A stretch of 64,000 bases of DNA, taken from contig JAIXWM010000188.1 of the NCBI GenBank assembly GCA_027491255.1, positions 1 through 64,000 on the forward strand, written 5' to 3'. Within the stretch, counting starts at the first letter, position 1, and each line of letters opens with the position of its first letter. The notes under the pieces were generated by a model that was not told the origin of the DNA, ran no database searches, and was given only the letters and a program-made list of their open reading frames with translations. A program made the position numbers and the translations under genes. Below, in pieces: positions 43,512 through 52,182 of the stretch. This DNA is from Rubrivivax sp. (lineage in GTDB: Bacteria > Pseudomonadota > Gammaproteobacteria > Burkholderiales > Burkholderiaceae_C).

Positions 43512-43688
43512 GGTGGTCAGCGTCCTGGCGGTCAGGGCTCTCGTGGGGAACTTGTCGTGCGGCCCGCCAAGGCCCCCGTTCGCACGGAGCTTGTCGATAC
43601 GCCCGCAGGGGCTTCGACGGACTCGGCCCGACCAGTGTGTCTGCGGGCACCGAGGATCGGCAGGGGCATGGCGCGAACTCCCGGGCTC
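43512..43688. other. Short intergenic region
   Basis: 177 bases between the hydrolase and the amino-acid-synthesis-family gene. Nothing recognisable apart from Gly/Arg-coding frames. Confidence 0.3.
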
Positions 43689-44291
43689 TCAGACCAAGCC
43701 GTCCTGGCCCTTGATGTTCGCGGCCCGGAGCCCGCCCAGCCGCGCCTGCAGCCGGCCGCGCGTGGCGAAGGCCCAGATCACGAGCAGCTCGTCGCGGTTG
43801 GGCGCGTCGGGAAAGCTCACCGTGACGGTGTCGTAATGCGAGCGCACGTACAGGGCGTCCTTGTGCGCCAGCGGCACGTCGATGGCCGTGCCCGGCCCGC
43901 CGCGCTTGCCGGTGGACGGCACCCAGGCCTTGCCGCCGCCCAGCGCGGCGCGCACCGGGTTGGCGGCGGGGTTGGTCAGCAGCGCGTTGCCGTGCTCGTA
44001 TTCGCCGTCGATGCCCACCAGGCAGGCCTTGCCGTAGCTCTCGATGGCGCGGCCCTGCGCGGCGGCCTGGATGCGGCGCCCGAACTCCTCGCCGAGCATC
44101 GGCGAGGGCTCGATGAAGGCCGAGAGGTCGGCCTCGAAGCGGCCGGCATAGGGGTTGTGCAGCGCTGCGGCGATCACGATGCGCCGCAGCGGCTCGCCGT
44201 CGGCCGGCGCGCCGGCCTCGGTGGCCAGCGTGTCGTCCATCTGCAGGAACCACTTGCGGATGTGGTACGGACCGAAGTTCGGGGTCTTCAT
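43689..44291 (-). CDS. Amino acid synthesis family protein (DUF1185)
   Basis: A 200-residue protein of the DUF1185/AmAS family: RRIVIAAALHNPYAGRF, GKACLVGIDGEYEHGNALLT, GTAIDVPLAHKDALYVRSHYDT and FPDAPNRDELLVIWAFATRGR are its consecutive motifs. No activity is established for this family that I can cite; it is common in catabolic operons of Burkholderiales with Bug proteins, flavin monooxygenases and ThDP enzymes, as here. Confidence 0.88.
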   Translation of the reverse strand: MKTPNFGPYHIRKWFLQMDDTLATEAGAPADGEPLRRIVIAAALHNPYAGRFEADLSAFIEPSPMLGEEFGRRIQAAAQGRAIESYGKACLVGIDGEYEHGNALLTNPAANPVRAALGGGKAWVPSTGKRGGPGTAIDVPLAHKDALYVRSHYDTVTVSFPDAPNRDELLVIWAFATRGRLQARLGGLRAANIKGQDGLV

Positions 44292-44390
44292 CGTCCAGGG
44301 CCTCGGGCTCTTGGGGGTGGGTTGGTGTGGGCTGCGGGGTGTGGGGTGTGGGGTGGCGCGGCGGTCAGCGGTCGGTGGCTCGCGCCGGCC

Positions 44391-44891
44391 TCACAGCGGC
44401 TGCAGTTCGATCGGGGTGCTGGGCGCGCCCAGCAGGCCGAGGATGCGCCGGCCCTCGGCGTCGTCGTGCACGGTCTCGCAGAAGAACTCGAAACGGTGGC
44501 CGTCGGGGTCGGTGAAGTACACGCCCAGGCCCACCGCGTGGTCGGTGGTCTTGACCACCGGCACCTTCTTCGCCAGCAGCATGCCGTAGAGGCGGCGCAG
44601 CTCGTCGACGTCGCCCTCGATCTCGAGCCCGTAATGCTGCAGGTTGACGGTGCCGCGCGTGTGCGCGCCGTCGGCCCCGGGCTCGGCGCGGATCAGCGCG
44701 ATGTCGTGGTGCTTGCGCCCGAAGGACAGGAAGACCCACTGCGGCCCGCGCGCCGTGACCTGCATGCCCAGCACGTCCTCGTACCAGGGGGCCGACGCGT
44801 ACGGGTCCTTGACGAAAAGCGCGATGTGGGTGCGGCGGATGCGTGGGGTCAGGCGCGGCGCGTCGGCGGGGGGGTGGGAGGGCTCGTCCAT
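44391..44891 (-). CDS. VOC-family protein (extradiol dioxygenase/glyoxalase-like)
   Basis: A 166-residue two-module VOC protein. Metal ligands fit His22 (RTHIALFV), His86 (LQHYGLEIEG) and Glu135 (HRFEFFCET), the 2-His-1-Glu set of catechol 2,3-dioxygenase-like enzymes. At half the size of classic extradiol dioxygenases it may act as a single-domain type I dioxygenase, or as a glyoxalase-like isomerase. Beside an MhpA-like hydroxylase and hydrolases, ring cleavage is the simpler guess. Confidence 0.88.
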   Translation of the reverse strand: MDEPSHPPADAPRLTPRIRRTHIALFVKDPYASAPWYEDVLGMQVTARGPQWVFLSFGRKHHDIALIRAEPGADGAHTRGTVNLQHYGLEIEGDVDELRRLYGMLLAKKVPVVKTTDHAVGLGVYFTDPDGHRFEFFCETVHDDAEGRRILGLLGAPSTPIELQPL

Positions 44892-44925
44892 CGGGGTCTC
44901 CTCGGCGTTTGAGCCTGTCGGCCCT

Positions 44926-45963
44926 TCAAGCGATCGACTGCGGGTGCGCCGTCACCGGCGCGACGTGCGGTGTCCACGCCACCGAGGTGATTTCGCTGAA
45001 GTCGCGCCACTCCTTGAACCAGCTGCGCCCGCCGTCGGTGGAGCGGAACAGATGACCGTACTTGGTGCCGGCGAAGACGAGCGCGGCGTCCGCGGCATGC
45101 ACGCCGAAGGCCCAGAAGGTGGAGTTGGGCGGGGTATGTTGCAGCGCCGGGCCCCAGGTGCGGCCGCGGTCGGTGGAGCGGTAGATGCGGCTGCGCGTGC
45201 CCGGGGTGCCGTCGCCGATGGCGATCAGCAGTGCGTCCTCGGCGCCTGGCAGCGCCTGCACGGTGCGCGTGTAGTACATGCCGTCGAAGCGTGCGCGTGA
45301 GGGCTCGCCGCTCCAGCTGCGCGCGCCGTCGGAGCTGGTGTAGACCGAGTTCACGGTCAGCACCAGGTGCGTCTTGGACTGTGTGGCGCTGGCCGGCAGG
45401 ATGGCCAGCGCGTGGATGTCGCCGCCGGTGATGCCGCTGGCCTCGGTATCGACGCGCTCCCAGGTGTCGCCGAGGTCGCGGCTGCGCCAGGCGCCGCCTT
45501 CCTCGATGCCGAACCACACGTCGCGGCCGTCGTCGGGGTCGAAGACGATGCTGAGGATGCGCGGGCGGTTGACCCCGCGGCAGAACTCGGGGATCTCGAT
45601 GCCCAGGCGCTGCCAGCTGGCGCCGCCGTCGGTGGAGCGGAACATCGCCGCGCGCGAAGGCGCGCCGGTGCCGGCCAGCAGATGGCGCGGGTTGCGCGGG
45701 TCGATGGCCAGTGCCCACACCGTCATGCCGTCGGCCGGCGAGGGCAGGCGCGAGAAATGCGCGCCGCCGTCGGTGGACACGCAGATGCCGGCGTCGGCGC
45801 CGGCGTAGATGCGCGTCGGGTCCTGCGGATCGACCGCGAGAGCGCGCACGACGCCGTCGAACTCGATCGCCTCCTTCAGCCCGAGGCGGTGCCAGGTCGC
45901 GCCGTCGTCGACGCTGCGCAGGATGCCCTGCCCCGCGGTGCCGACCAGAATGGTGCCTTGCAT
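44926..45963 (-). CDS. BNR/sialidase-like beta-propeller protein
   Basis: A 345-residue protein made of Asp-box repeats: SVDDGATWHRLG, STDGGAHFSRL, STDGGASWQRLG, SRDLGDTWERV, SSDGARSWSGE, STDRGRTWGPA and STDGGRSWFKEW, seven in all. This is the sialidase/VPS10-type propeller. No signal peptide is seen. It could be a lactonase, a binding protein or a structural propeller; the sialidase Arg triad is not evident. Nearest gene partners are the VOC and SDR enzymes. Confidence 0.88.
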   Translation of the reverse strand: MQGTILVGTAGQGILRSVDDGATWHRLGLKEAIEFDGVVRALAVDPQDPTRIYAGADAGICVSTDGGAHFSRLPSPADGMTVWALAIDPRNPRHLLAGTGAPSRAAMFRSTDGGASWQRLGIEIPEFCRGVNRPRILSIVFDPDDGRDVWFGIEEGGAWRSRDLGDTWERVDTEASGITGGDIHALAILPASATQSKTHLVLTVNSVYTSSDGARSWSGEPSRARFDGMYYTRTVQALPGAEDALLIAIGDGTPGTRSRIYRSTDRGRTWGPALQHTPPNSTFWAFGVHAADAALVFAGTKYGHLFRSTDGGRSWFKEWRDFSEITSVAWTPHVAPVTAHPQSIA

Positions 45964-46007
45964 GGTGGTGACTCCTGCACGTCTGCCGATTCAGCCTGGT
46001 GTGCGTT

Positions 46008-46802
46008 TCACAGGAAGATCCCGCGCGTGATCCCGCCGTCCACGCCCAGCGACTCGCCTGTGATCGCGGCCGCTCGCGGCGAGGCCAGGAACAGCACCGC
46101 GTCGGCGATCTCGGCCGGCTGCAGCGTGCGCCGGATCGGCGTGGCCTTGCAGTAGTTGGCCTCGACCTCGGCCGGGGTCAGCCCCTGCAGCTTCGCCTCC
46201 CGGGCGTAGAGCTCGTGGATGTGCGGGGTGTCGACGACGCCCGGGTGGATGACGTTGACGGTGATGCCGTGCGGGCCGAGCTGGTCCGACAGCACCTTGG
46301 TCATGTGGCAGATGGCCACGTTGCGCAGCCCCGACAGCTGCTTGCTGCCGCGCCCGGTGAGCCCGCCGATGTTGACGATGCGCCCCCAGCCGGCGCGCTT
46401 CATGTGCGGCACCGCGGCTTGCGCGCAGCGCATGTAGCCGACGACCTTGATGTCGATGTCCTGCAGCAGCCCGGCGGGGTCGGCCTCCTCGATCCCGCCG
46501 CGCACCAGGCCGCCCGGGTGGGCGGCGCCGTTGACGAGCACGTCCAGGCGTCCGAAGTGTGCGGCCACGCGCTCCATCGCCGCCTGTACCTGCGCGGTGT
46601 CGGTCACGTCCGTCGGCACGGCCAGCGCCTGCGCGCCGGTGTCGCGCGCGATCTCGGCCGCGGCCTGCTCCAGCGCGGCGCGCCCGCGCGAGACCAGCGC
46701 CACGTGCGCGCCCTCCGCGGCGAAGGCCTGCGCCACCGCGCGGCCGATGCCCATGCTGCCGCCGGTGACGACGGCCACCCGGCCTTTCAGTCCCAGATCC
46801 AT
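46008..46802 (-). CDS. Short-chain dehydrogenase with non-standard active site
   Basis: A 264-residue SDR. VAVVTGGSMGIGRAVAQ is the cofactor motif (TGGxxGIG), VNGAAHPG the NAG-type motif, and GRIVNIGG the strand before the catalytic Ser. In place of YxxxK it has CHMTK (C-x-x-x-K): the catalytic Tyr is Cys. Ser in RGSKQ is at the expected distance. It is a member of an atypical SDR subgroup (RNVAICHMTK), so activity may be altered. It is the second gene from the start of the leftward cluster. Confidence 0.9.
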   Translation of the reverse strand: MDLGLKGRVAVVTGGSMGIGRAVAQAFAAEGAHVALVSRGRAALEQAAAEIARDTGAQALAVPTDVTDTAQVQAAMERVAAHFGRLDVLVNGAAHPGGLVRGGIEEADPAGLLQDIDIKVVGYMRCAQAAVPHMKRAGWGRIVNIGGLTGRGSKQLSGLRNVAICHMTKVLSDQLGPHGITVNVIHPGVVDTPHIHELYAREAKLQGLTPAEVEANYCKATPIRRTLQPAEIADAVLFLASPRAAAITGESLGVDGGITRGIFL

Positions 46803-46980
46803 CGTGTGTCCTTGTCGGTCGTGGCGCCCGGGCCGGCCCGGGCGGGGATGTCTGTCATGCCGGGCTGGTTGCGCTGCGGCGGTGGCTCGGCCGTCGTCGA
46901 AGCGGCGCGCAGTCCGTGGACGGGCCCGCGCGCCGATGCCGGCCTGAGGCGCGCGCCCGGTGCCGGCCAGGGCCGGGCCA

Positions 46981-48615
46981 TCACAGCGCCATCTCCACCA
47001 GCATCGGCCCGGTCTCGGCGAAGGTGCGCTCCAGCGCGGCGGCGAACTCGCCGGCGGTGGTGGCGCGGCAGCCCGGCACGCCGTAGGCGTTGGCCAGCGC
47101 GACCCAGTCGATGCGCGGGTCGGCCAGGCTGGTCATCGCGAGCGCGGCCTCGCTCAGCGGCGCGCCGCCGCGCCTGAGCTCGTTGCGCAGGATGGCGTAC
47201 TGGTGATTGGCCGCGATCAGCACCGTCACGGGCAGCCGCTCGTGCGCCAGGCTCCACAGCGTCTGCACCGTGTACTGCGTGCTGCCGTCCGACACCAGCG
47301 CGACCACGCGCCGCCCCGGGCAGGCGATGGCCGCTCCCAGCGCCACCGGCAGGCCCTGACCGATGGCGCCGCCGGTGTTGGTGAGCGCAGTGTGGCGCGC
47401 GGCCGCTGCCGAAGCCGCGTAGAAGGGGTAGCCGCAGGTGCCGCCCTCGACCGAGACGATGGCGTGCTCGGGCAGCGCGCGTGCGAGCAGGGCGCCGATC
47501 AGGGCCGGGGTGAGGGGCGCGTCGGCGGCGGGCGGCGTGGGCGCGGCGGTTGGCGCGCCTGCAGCGCCCCGGGGCTCGGCGGCGCTGCCCGCTGGCGCGG
47601 GCTCGGCGGGCGCGCCCAGCGCGTCAGCCAGGGCTTCCAGCGCCGCGGCTGCATCGTGCCCGGGCGCGCACAGCCGCAGCAGTCGGGCTTCGTCGACCAT
47701 CAGGCTGGGTTGTCCGGGATAGCCGAAGTAGGTGACGGGGGGCAGCGCACCGGCGAGCACGACGACGTCGGCCGGGTCGAGCACGGCGCGCGCTGCCTCG
47801 GGGAAGTAGGGCAGGCGGTCGAAGTCCGGCAGCCCGCCGCCGCGCTCGGCGCGCGCCGGGAAGGTCTCGGCAAAGGCGCGGCCGCCCAGGTGGGTCACCA
47901 GCCGCGCCGCCGCGCGCTGGCCGCGTTCGCCCAGCGCACTGAGCTTGCCGCCGCCGCCGAGCAGCAGCACCGGGTTGCGGGCGTGGCGCAGGCGCCGGGC
48001 CGCGTGGTCGACGGCCAGCGCCCCTGGATCTCCCACGTCCGCCGCTGCGCATGGGCCGGGGACGGGCGCCGGGGTTCCTGCCCCGACGGCAGGCACGTCC
48101 GGGGCTGGCGCAGCCTCGTCGGCCTGGAAGTCTGCCGGGAACACCAGCGTCACGCCCTGTCCGCCTTCGGCCTGGCTGCGCGCCCAGGCCTGTGCCGCGA
48201 CGGCGCCCGCCTCGGCAGCACTGCCGAGGCGGCGCACCCAGCCCGAGACCGGCCGTGCCAGCGACTCGATGTCGGAGGTGAGGGGGGCGTCGTAGGCCAG
48301 GTGCCAGCTCGCGTGGTCGCCGACGACATTGATCACCGGCGTGCGCGCGCGCCGCGCGTTGTGCAGATTGGCAATGCCGTTGGCCAGGCCGGGGCCCAGG
48401 TGCAGCAGCGTGGCCGCCGGCCGGCCCGTCATGCGGCCCCAGCCGTCGGCCGCGCCGGTGCAGACGTTTTCCTGCAATCCGAGCACGCAGCGGATGGCCG
48501 GCGTGCGCTCGAGCGCACGCACCAGCTCGAGCTCGGTCGTGCCCGGGTTGGCGAAGCACACCTCCAGGCCCTGGGCGTTCAGGGTGTGCAGCAGGAGTTC
48601 GGCGCCGGTGGTCAT
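46981..48615 (-). CDS. ThDP-dependent enzyme (acetolactate synthase/benzoylformate decarboxylase-like)
   Basis: A 544-residue enzyme. ANPGTTELELVRALE and LGLQENVCTGAADGWGR (with the cofactor Glu near 50) are typical of this group; ThDP-Mg motif VSDGSTQYT...ANHQYAI near 430-460 with Ser replacing the first Gly of GDG. A ~40-residue Ala/Pro-rich linker separates the middle and C-terminal domains. First gene of the leftward cluster; the inverted repeat at 48633-48651 lies directly upstream. A second, different ThDP enzyme closes the same cluster. Confidence 0.92.
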   Translation of the reverse strand: MTTGAELLLHTLNAQGLEVCFANPGTTELELVRALERTPAIRCVLGLQENVCTGAADGWGRMTGRPAATLLHLGPGLANGIANLHNARRARTPVINVVGDHASWHLAYDAPLTSDIESLARPVSGWVRRLGSAAEAGAVAAQAWARSQAEGGQGVTLVFPADFQADEAAPAPDVPAVGAGTPAPVPGPCAAADVGDPGALAVDHAARRLRHARNPVLLLGGGGKLSALGERGQRAAARLVTHLGGRAFAETFPARAERGGGLPDFDRLPYFPEAARAVLDPADVVVLAGALPPVTYFGYPGQPSLMVDEARLLRLCAPGHDAAAALEALADALGAPAEPAPAGSAAEPRGAAGAPTAAPTPPAADAPLTPALIGALLARALPEHAIVSVEGGTCGYPFYAASAAAARHTALTNTGGAIGQGLPVALGAAIACPGRRVVALVSDGSTQYTVQTLWSLAHERLPVTVLIAANHQYAILRNELRRGGAPLSEAALAMTSLADPRIDWVALANAYGVPGCRATTAGEFAAALERTFAETGPMLVEMAL

Positions 48616-48632
48616 GGCTGAAGTTTTGCACG

Positions 48633-48651
48633 ATTATCGAAATGTGAGAAT
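48633..48651. promoter_or_regulatory. Inverted repeat ATTATC-N7-GAGAAT, possible IclR operator
   Basis: ATTATC (48633-48638) and GAGAAT (48646-48651) form an inverted repeat with one mismatch, 18 bases ahead of the ThDP start. The divergent gene downstream codes for an IclR-type regulator, whose known operators are short palindromes overlapping target promoters. Assignment is inference. Confidence 0.5.
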
Positions 48652-48740
48652 AGGGAATATTCAGGGTCTACCCTGATTCGACGCCGGCGCGTGGGTCGAC
48701 GACCGACCACCCAGCATCCAGCACCCCGAGCCCCGAGCCC

Positions 48741-48768
48741 GAACCTCGAACCTCGAACCTCGAACCTC
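48741..48768. repeat. Tandem GAACCTC x4
   Basis: Four exact 7-bp copies in tandem, in the intergenic region between the ThDP and IclR genes. Such repeats can change number by slippage. Confidence 0.8.
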
Positions 48769-49129
48769 GTGTCCGTGCGCCTGTGCAAGCACGCGCGGCT
48801 CGATCGACACGGGTGCGGGGTGCGGCGCCCTGGGCTGAGAGCCTGAGAGTCTTTCCCCCATGCCCGCCTTGCACGTCCGAGCACCCCGGCTCATCGTTGC
48901 AGATGCTCGCCACAGCCCGGGCTATGGCTGTGGTTTGCGCCTCGATCCAGGGCGTTTGGACGCGCCTTTCAGGCACGGCGGAAGAACTCTCAGCCGCTGC
49001 ATGGAGCGCCAAGGTCCGGCCCGGCGCCGGGGTCCGGCCGCCGGGCCGGCTACATTGCGCGCTGCCGTCGCGCGCAGGCCTTGCGCTGCGGCGCTGCCTT
49101 GACTGCCCTGCCCCGATGCACTCCGCGCC

Positions 49130-49870
49130 ATGAACAGCCTGCGCCGCATGCTCGCCGTGCTCGAGCTCCTGCGCCCCGACCGGCCGACGCTGGAGGTGGA
49201 CGACATCTGCCGCCTGCTGGGCTATGCCCCGGCCACGGCCTACCGCTACGTGCGCGAGCTGGTCGACGTGGGGCTGCTCGTGCGTCTGCCGGGCGGCTAC
49301 GGCCTCGGGCCGCGCATCATCGAGTTCGACCTGCTGATCCGCGAGACCGACCCGCTGCTCAACCGCAGCCGCGATCTGGTGGCGGCGCTGGCGGCGCAGA
49401 CCGGGCTCAATGTGCTGCTCAGCGAGCTCTACGACGACAAGGTCGTCACCATCCACCAGGAGCAGGGCGTGGAGGCGCAGGCGCTGAACTTCGGCCGCGG
49501 CCGGCCGATGCCGCTGTTCCGCAGCGCGACCTCGCGCGTGATCCTGGCCTGGTTGCCGGCGCGGCGCCTGCGCCGCGTGCATGACGCGCACGCCCAGGCG
49601 CCCGAGCTGCACGCCCTGGGCGCCGACTGGAAGAGCTTCGCCCGCGCCATGCTGGAGGTGCGGCGCCAGGGCTGGTGCCTCTCGCGCGGCGAGCTCGACA
49701 GCGACAAGACCGGCCTGGCCGCGCCCATCTTCGACGACCGTCAGCGCGTGCTCGGCAGTGTCACCCTCGTCGGCCGCCACGAGCGCTTCGCCGCCTTCGA
49801 CGACGGGCGGCTGGTCGAACTGATCACCGCCGCAGGCCGGGAGATCACGCAGAGGATGGCGGCGGCTTGA
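49130..49870 (+). CDS. IclR-family transcriptional regulator
   Basis: A 246-residue IclR protein. The HTH (LAVLELLRPDRPTLEVDDICRLLGYAPATAYRYV...) covers 8-63, then the GAF-like effector domain: GLNVLLSELYDDKVVTIHQ, RGRPMPLFRSATSRVILAWLP and LSRGELDSDKTGLAAPIFDD. It is divergent from the ThDP-led cluster and probably controls it. ATG at 49130 follows no strong ribosome site. Effector unknown; related proteins sense aromatic acids. Confidence 0.93.
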   Translation: MNSLRRMLAVLELLRPDRPTLEVDDICRLLGYAPATAYRYVRELVDVGLLVRLPGGYGLGPRIIEFDLLIRETDPLLNRSRDLVAALAAQTGLNVLLSELYDDKVVTIHQEQGVEAQALNFGRGRPMPLFRSATSRVILAWLPARRLRRVHDAHAQAPELHALGADWKSFARAMLEVRRQGWCLSRGELDSDKTGLAAPIFDDRQRVLGSVTLVGRHERFAAFDDGRLVELITAAGREITQRMAAA

Positions 49871-50263
49871 ACGGGGCGGCGGAGGTGACCCCCGGCCTGC
49901 CGTCATGGAGCGCCCTACGCACCGCGTGGTGCGGGCGCCTGTCCAGGTAGCTCCTTGTCTACCTGGGGTTCGCAGGCCCCTGATCCGTTCAGGCTGACCC
50001 TGTCGAAGCCCCGCTGGAAGACCTTGGCGCTCGCGCCCTTCCCTTCAACAGAGTGAACGGTATGGGCGACTGGACGGAACCCTGTGTGCGGTTCCGGGGC
50101 ACCAGCCGGCAGTGCCGTGCACAGCATCGGCCTACCCAGGACCCGTCGCGCGTGCGGCCCGTGCACCGCTCGGCCTCGGGCAGCCGGTGCGATCCTTCTC
50201 GGCGGCCCACCCCGGTGATCCATCCAGGCGGCCCACCCCGGCGGTCCATCCAGGCGGCTGAGT
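49871..50263. other. Gene-free stretch with 26-bp tandem repeats
   Basis: 393 bases with no recognisable gene. Two tandem copies of a 26-bp unit (begins GGCGGCCCACCCCGG, ends TCCATCCA) lie at 50201-50226 and 50227-50252, with a third partial copy (GGCGGCTGAG) after. No protein motif is seen in either direction. Confidence 0.45.
50201..50252. repeat. Tandem repeat, 2 x 26 bp
   Basis: Two copies differing at 2-3 positions, plus the first seven bases of a third, just downstream of the stop codon of the leftward hydrolase (50264). Confidence 0.7.
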
Positions 50264-51256
50264 TCAGGAAGTCCTGAAGCCGGCGATCGAGGCCGGCGCG
50301 ACGAAGCGTGCGAGCAACTCCGTGTGGCGCTGGGGCCAGGCCTGCAGCGCCGAGACATCGCCGTCGAGCTCGCTGCGCACGAAGGCGAGCGCAAGTTCCT
50401 TGGTGGCCTCCTTGACGCGGGCGTTGAACACCGGCCCGCCCGGGCCGCGGCGGTCGGTGAAGATGCTGTGGCCGCCGCCTTCGAACACCGCGAGCGCCTT
50501 GCGCGCGCTGCCGGTGATCTCGAACAGGGCGACACGGTCCTCGGCGCGGCTGTAATAGCCGGGCACGCGGATCGTGTCCTCGGTGTTGGTCACGTGCAGC
50601 GTCGGCACCTGCACGGCGCCGGCGATGCGGGCCGGCTCGGGCTCGCCGTGGAAGGGTGGTGCCGACAGCAGGATCGCGGCACGCACGCGCTCGTCGCGGA
50701 AGTCCACGGCGCGGCCGTGGCGCTGCAGTCGCGCCCCGGCGGCCAGCAGGGCCGTGTTGGCGCCGAAGGAATGCCCGGCGGCGACGATGCGCGACGGGTC
50801 GACGAGCGCGTCGAACTCGCCGTCCAGCAGCCGGTCCAGGCCGAATCGCAGGTCCTGCGCGCGGGCGATGGCCTCGGCTTCCTGGGCCGCGTCACGCAGA
50901 CGGCCCAGCAGTTCCAGCGGGTTGCCGCCGCTCCAGACCCGGCGGTCGCTGCCCACATGCTGCAGGTGCAGGCAGGCCACACCCGCTGCGGCGAAGTGCC
51001 GGCCCAGGTAGCTGTAGCCGTGGCGGGAGCCGCCCAGGCCGTGCGAGAACACCACCAGCGGCGCCGGCGCTTCCGCGCGCGGCAAGTACAGCAGTGCCGG
51101 CACCGGGCGCTGGCGCGCGGCGTCTTCCCAGTCCAGCTCGCGGACCGTGAATGCACCGTCCTGGGCCCGGGCCCGGCCCGTGCCCAAGGCGAACATCGAC
51201 AGGCCGACCGCTGCGGTGGCGCCGGCCAGGAGCCTGCGTCGGGAGAGATCTGTCAT
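50264..51256 (-). CDS. Exported alpha/beta hydrolase (PET-hydrolase/dienelactone-like)
   Basis: A 330-residue protein. SRRRLLAGATAAVGLSMFAL...ARA is a twin-arginine signal, about 1-32. VVFSHGLGGSRHGYSYLGRH is the oxyanion part, VAAGHSFGANTALLAAG the nucleophile elbow (Ser near 178), FEGGGHSIFTDRRGP the catalytic His. The overall pattern is that of platelet-activating-factor acetylhydrolase/chlorophyllase-like hydrolases. ATG at 51256 starts the signal. Exported hydrolase of unknown ester. Confidence 0.9.
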   Translation of the reverse strand: MTDLSRRRLLAGATAAVGLSMFALGTGRARAQDGAFTVRELDWEDAARQRPVPALLYLPRAEAPAPLVVFSHGLGGSRHGYSYLGRHFAAAGVACLHLQHVGSDRRVWSGGNPLELLGRLRDAAQEAEAIARAQDLRFGLDRLLDGEFDALVDPSRIVAAGHSFGANTALLAAGARLQRHGRAVDFRDERVRAAILLSAPPFHGEPEPARIAGAVQVPTLHVTNTEDTIRVPGYYSRAEDRVALFEITGSARKALAVFEGGGHSIFTDRRGPGGPVFNARVKEATKELALAFVRSELDGDVSALQAWPQRHTELLARFVAPASIAGFRTS

Positions 51257-51341
51257 GCGAGCCTCCTTCATCCATCGGGGTGGCCGAACCCCCATACCGG
51301 GCGCCGGCGTCGGCATCTGCGTTGGCATCGGTATCGGCGGT

Positions 51342-51377
<36 letters not shown>

Positions 51378-51378
51378 C

Positions 51379-52182
51379 TCAGGGCGCCGTGATCCGGCGT
51401 ATCCATTCGACGGTGACATCCCGCGCCTCGCGCGGCGTGCTCAGATGATCGGCGCGGATCTGCAGAAAGCGCGTGTCCGGGTGGGCGGGCAGTCGGTCGA
51501 AGAAGTAGGCCCGTGCCATGGCTTGGAGCGGGTCCTTGTCGCCCAGGACCACCAGGGCGGGCGTGGTGGCTGGAACGCGGGGCGCGGTGACGCCCATGTC
51601 GGCATCCGATTCAGGATCGAAATAGCTCAGGTAGTCACGCGCCGTCATGACCACAGGCTGTGCCGTGCCTTGGTTGATGTCGTTGAAGCGTTCCTTGCGG
51701 TCGCCCTGGCCCCTGGCGACCAGGGCGCGGGCCTCGTCGATGCTTTCGCGCACCCTTCGCAAGGCCGGGAAGTTGTAGTAACCCCTGGGAATGTGGCCGG
51801 GTGCCAGCAGCACCAGGCCCTGGACGTCGCCCGCGCGCGCGGCAAAGCTCAGGGTCGCCGGGCAGCCCATGCTGTGGCCCACCAGCACGATCTTGCGGGC
51901 GCCGCGTTCGCGCAGCATCTTGACGTGGGCGGCGATCTCGGCCATCGCCTGGTCCCAGTGGCCATCGATGTAGCGGTGGCGCGACCAGGGCATGTCGGGC
52001 ATCAGCACGCTCATGCCTTCGCTCTCCAGCCGGGTCTTCAGGACGCCGAAGTTCGGATCCTGGGGGCCGCCAGGGTTCTTGCCGTGGAGCATGAGCACCC
52101 CGATGTCGGCCTGCGCAAGGACCGACAGCGGCGCGGCGGCGATGAGCGCGCCCAGCAGGCGCAGCAAGCGGCGACGGTGCAT
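51379..52182 (-). CDS. Exported alpha/beta hydrolase (lysophospholipase-like)
   Basis: A 267-residue protein with a Sec signal (RRRLLRLLGALIAAAPLSVLA, about 1-23). IGVLMLHGKNPGGP is the oxyanion segment, VLVGHSMGCPATLSFAAR the elbow (Ser near 103), VVLGDKDPL with the acid, and RADHLSTPREA the His. It keeps the family elbow. Its upstream side, 32 bp away, is the left boundary repeat of the integrated element at 52214. Confidence 0.9.
   Translation of the reverse strand: MHRRRLLRLLGALIAAAPLSVLAQADIGVLMLHGKNPGGPQDPNFGVLKTRLESEGMSVLMPDMPWSRHRYIDGHWDQAMAEIAAHVKMLRERGARKIVLVGHSMGCPATLSFAARAGDVQGLVLLAPGHIPRGYYNFPALRRVRESIDEARALVARGQGDRKERFNDINQGTAQPVVMTARDYLSYFDPESDADMGVTAPRVPATTPALVVLGDKDPLQAMARAYFFDRLPAHPDTRFLQIRADHLSTPREARDVTVEWIRRITAP

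Larger units (their letters stand above)
48616..49129. promoter_or_regulatory. Divergent regulatory region, ThDP gene left and IclR gene right
   Basis: 514 bases without a gene. Next to the ThDP start it is AT-rich (AAGTTTTGCACGATTATCG...GGAATATTC), consistent with a promoter. GAACCTC is repeated four times in tandem at 48741-48768, preceded by GAGCCC copies. The rest toward 49130 is GC-rich with no motif I can name; a Met-rich upstream start of the regulator is not supported. Confidence 0.5.

Noticed and set aside
38723..44912. Very long plus-strand frames (709 and 854 codons) opposite the leftward catabolic cluster
   Set aside because: His/Gln/Ala/Arg-rich shadow frames with no motifs; the minus-strand genes are clear.
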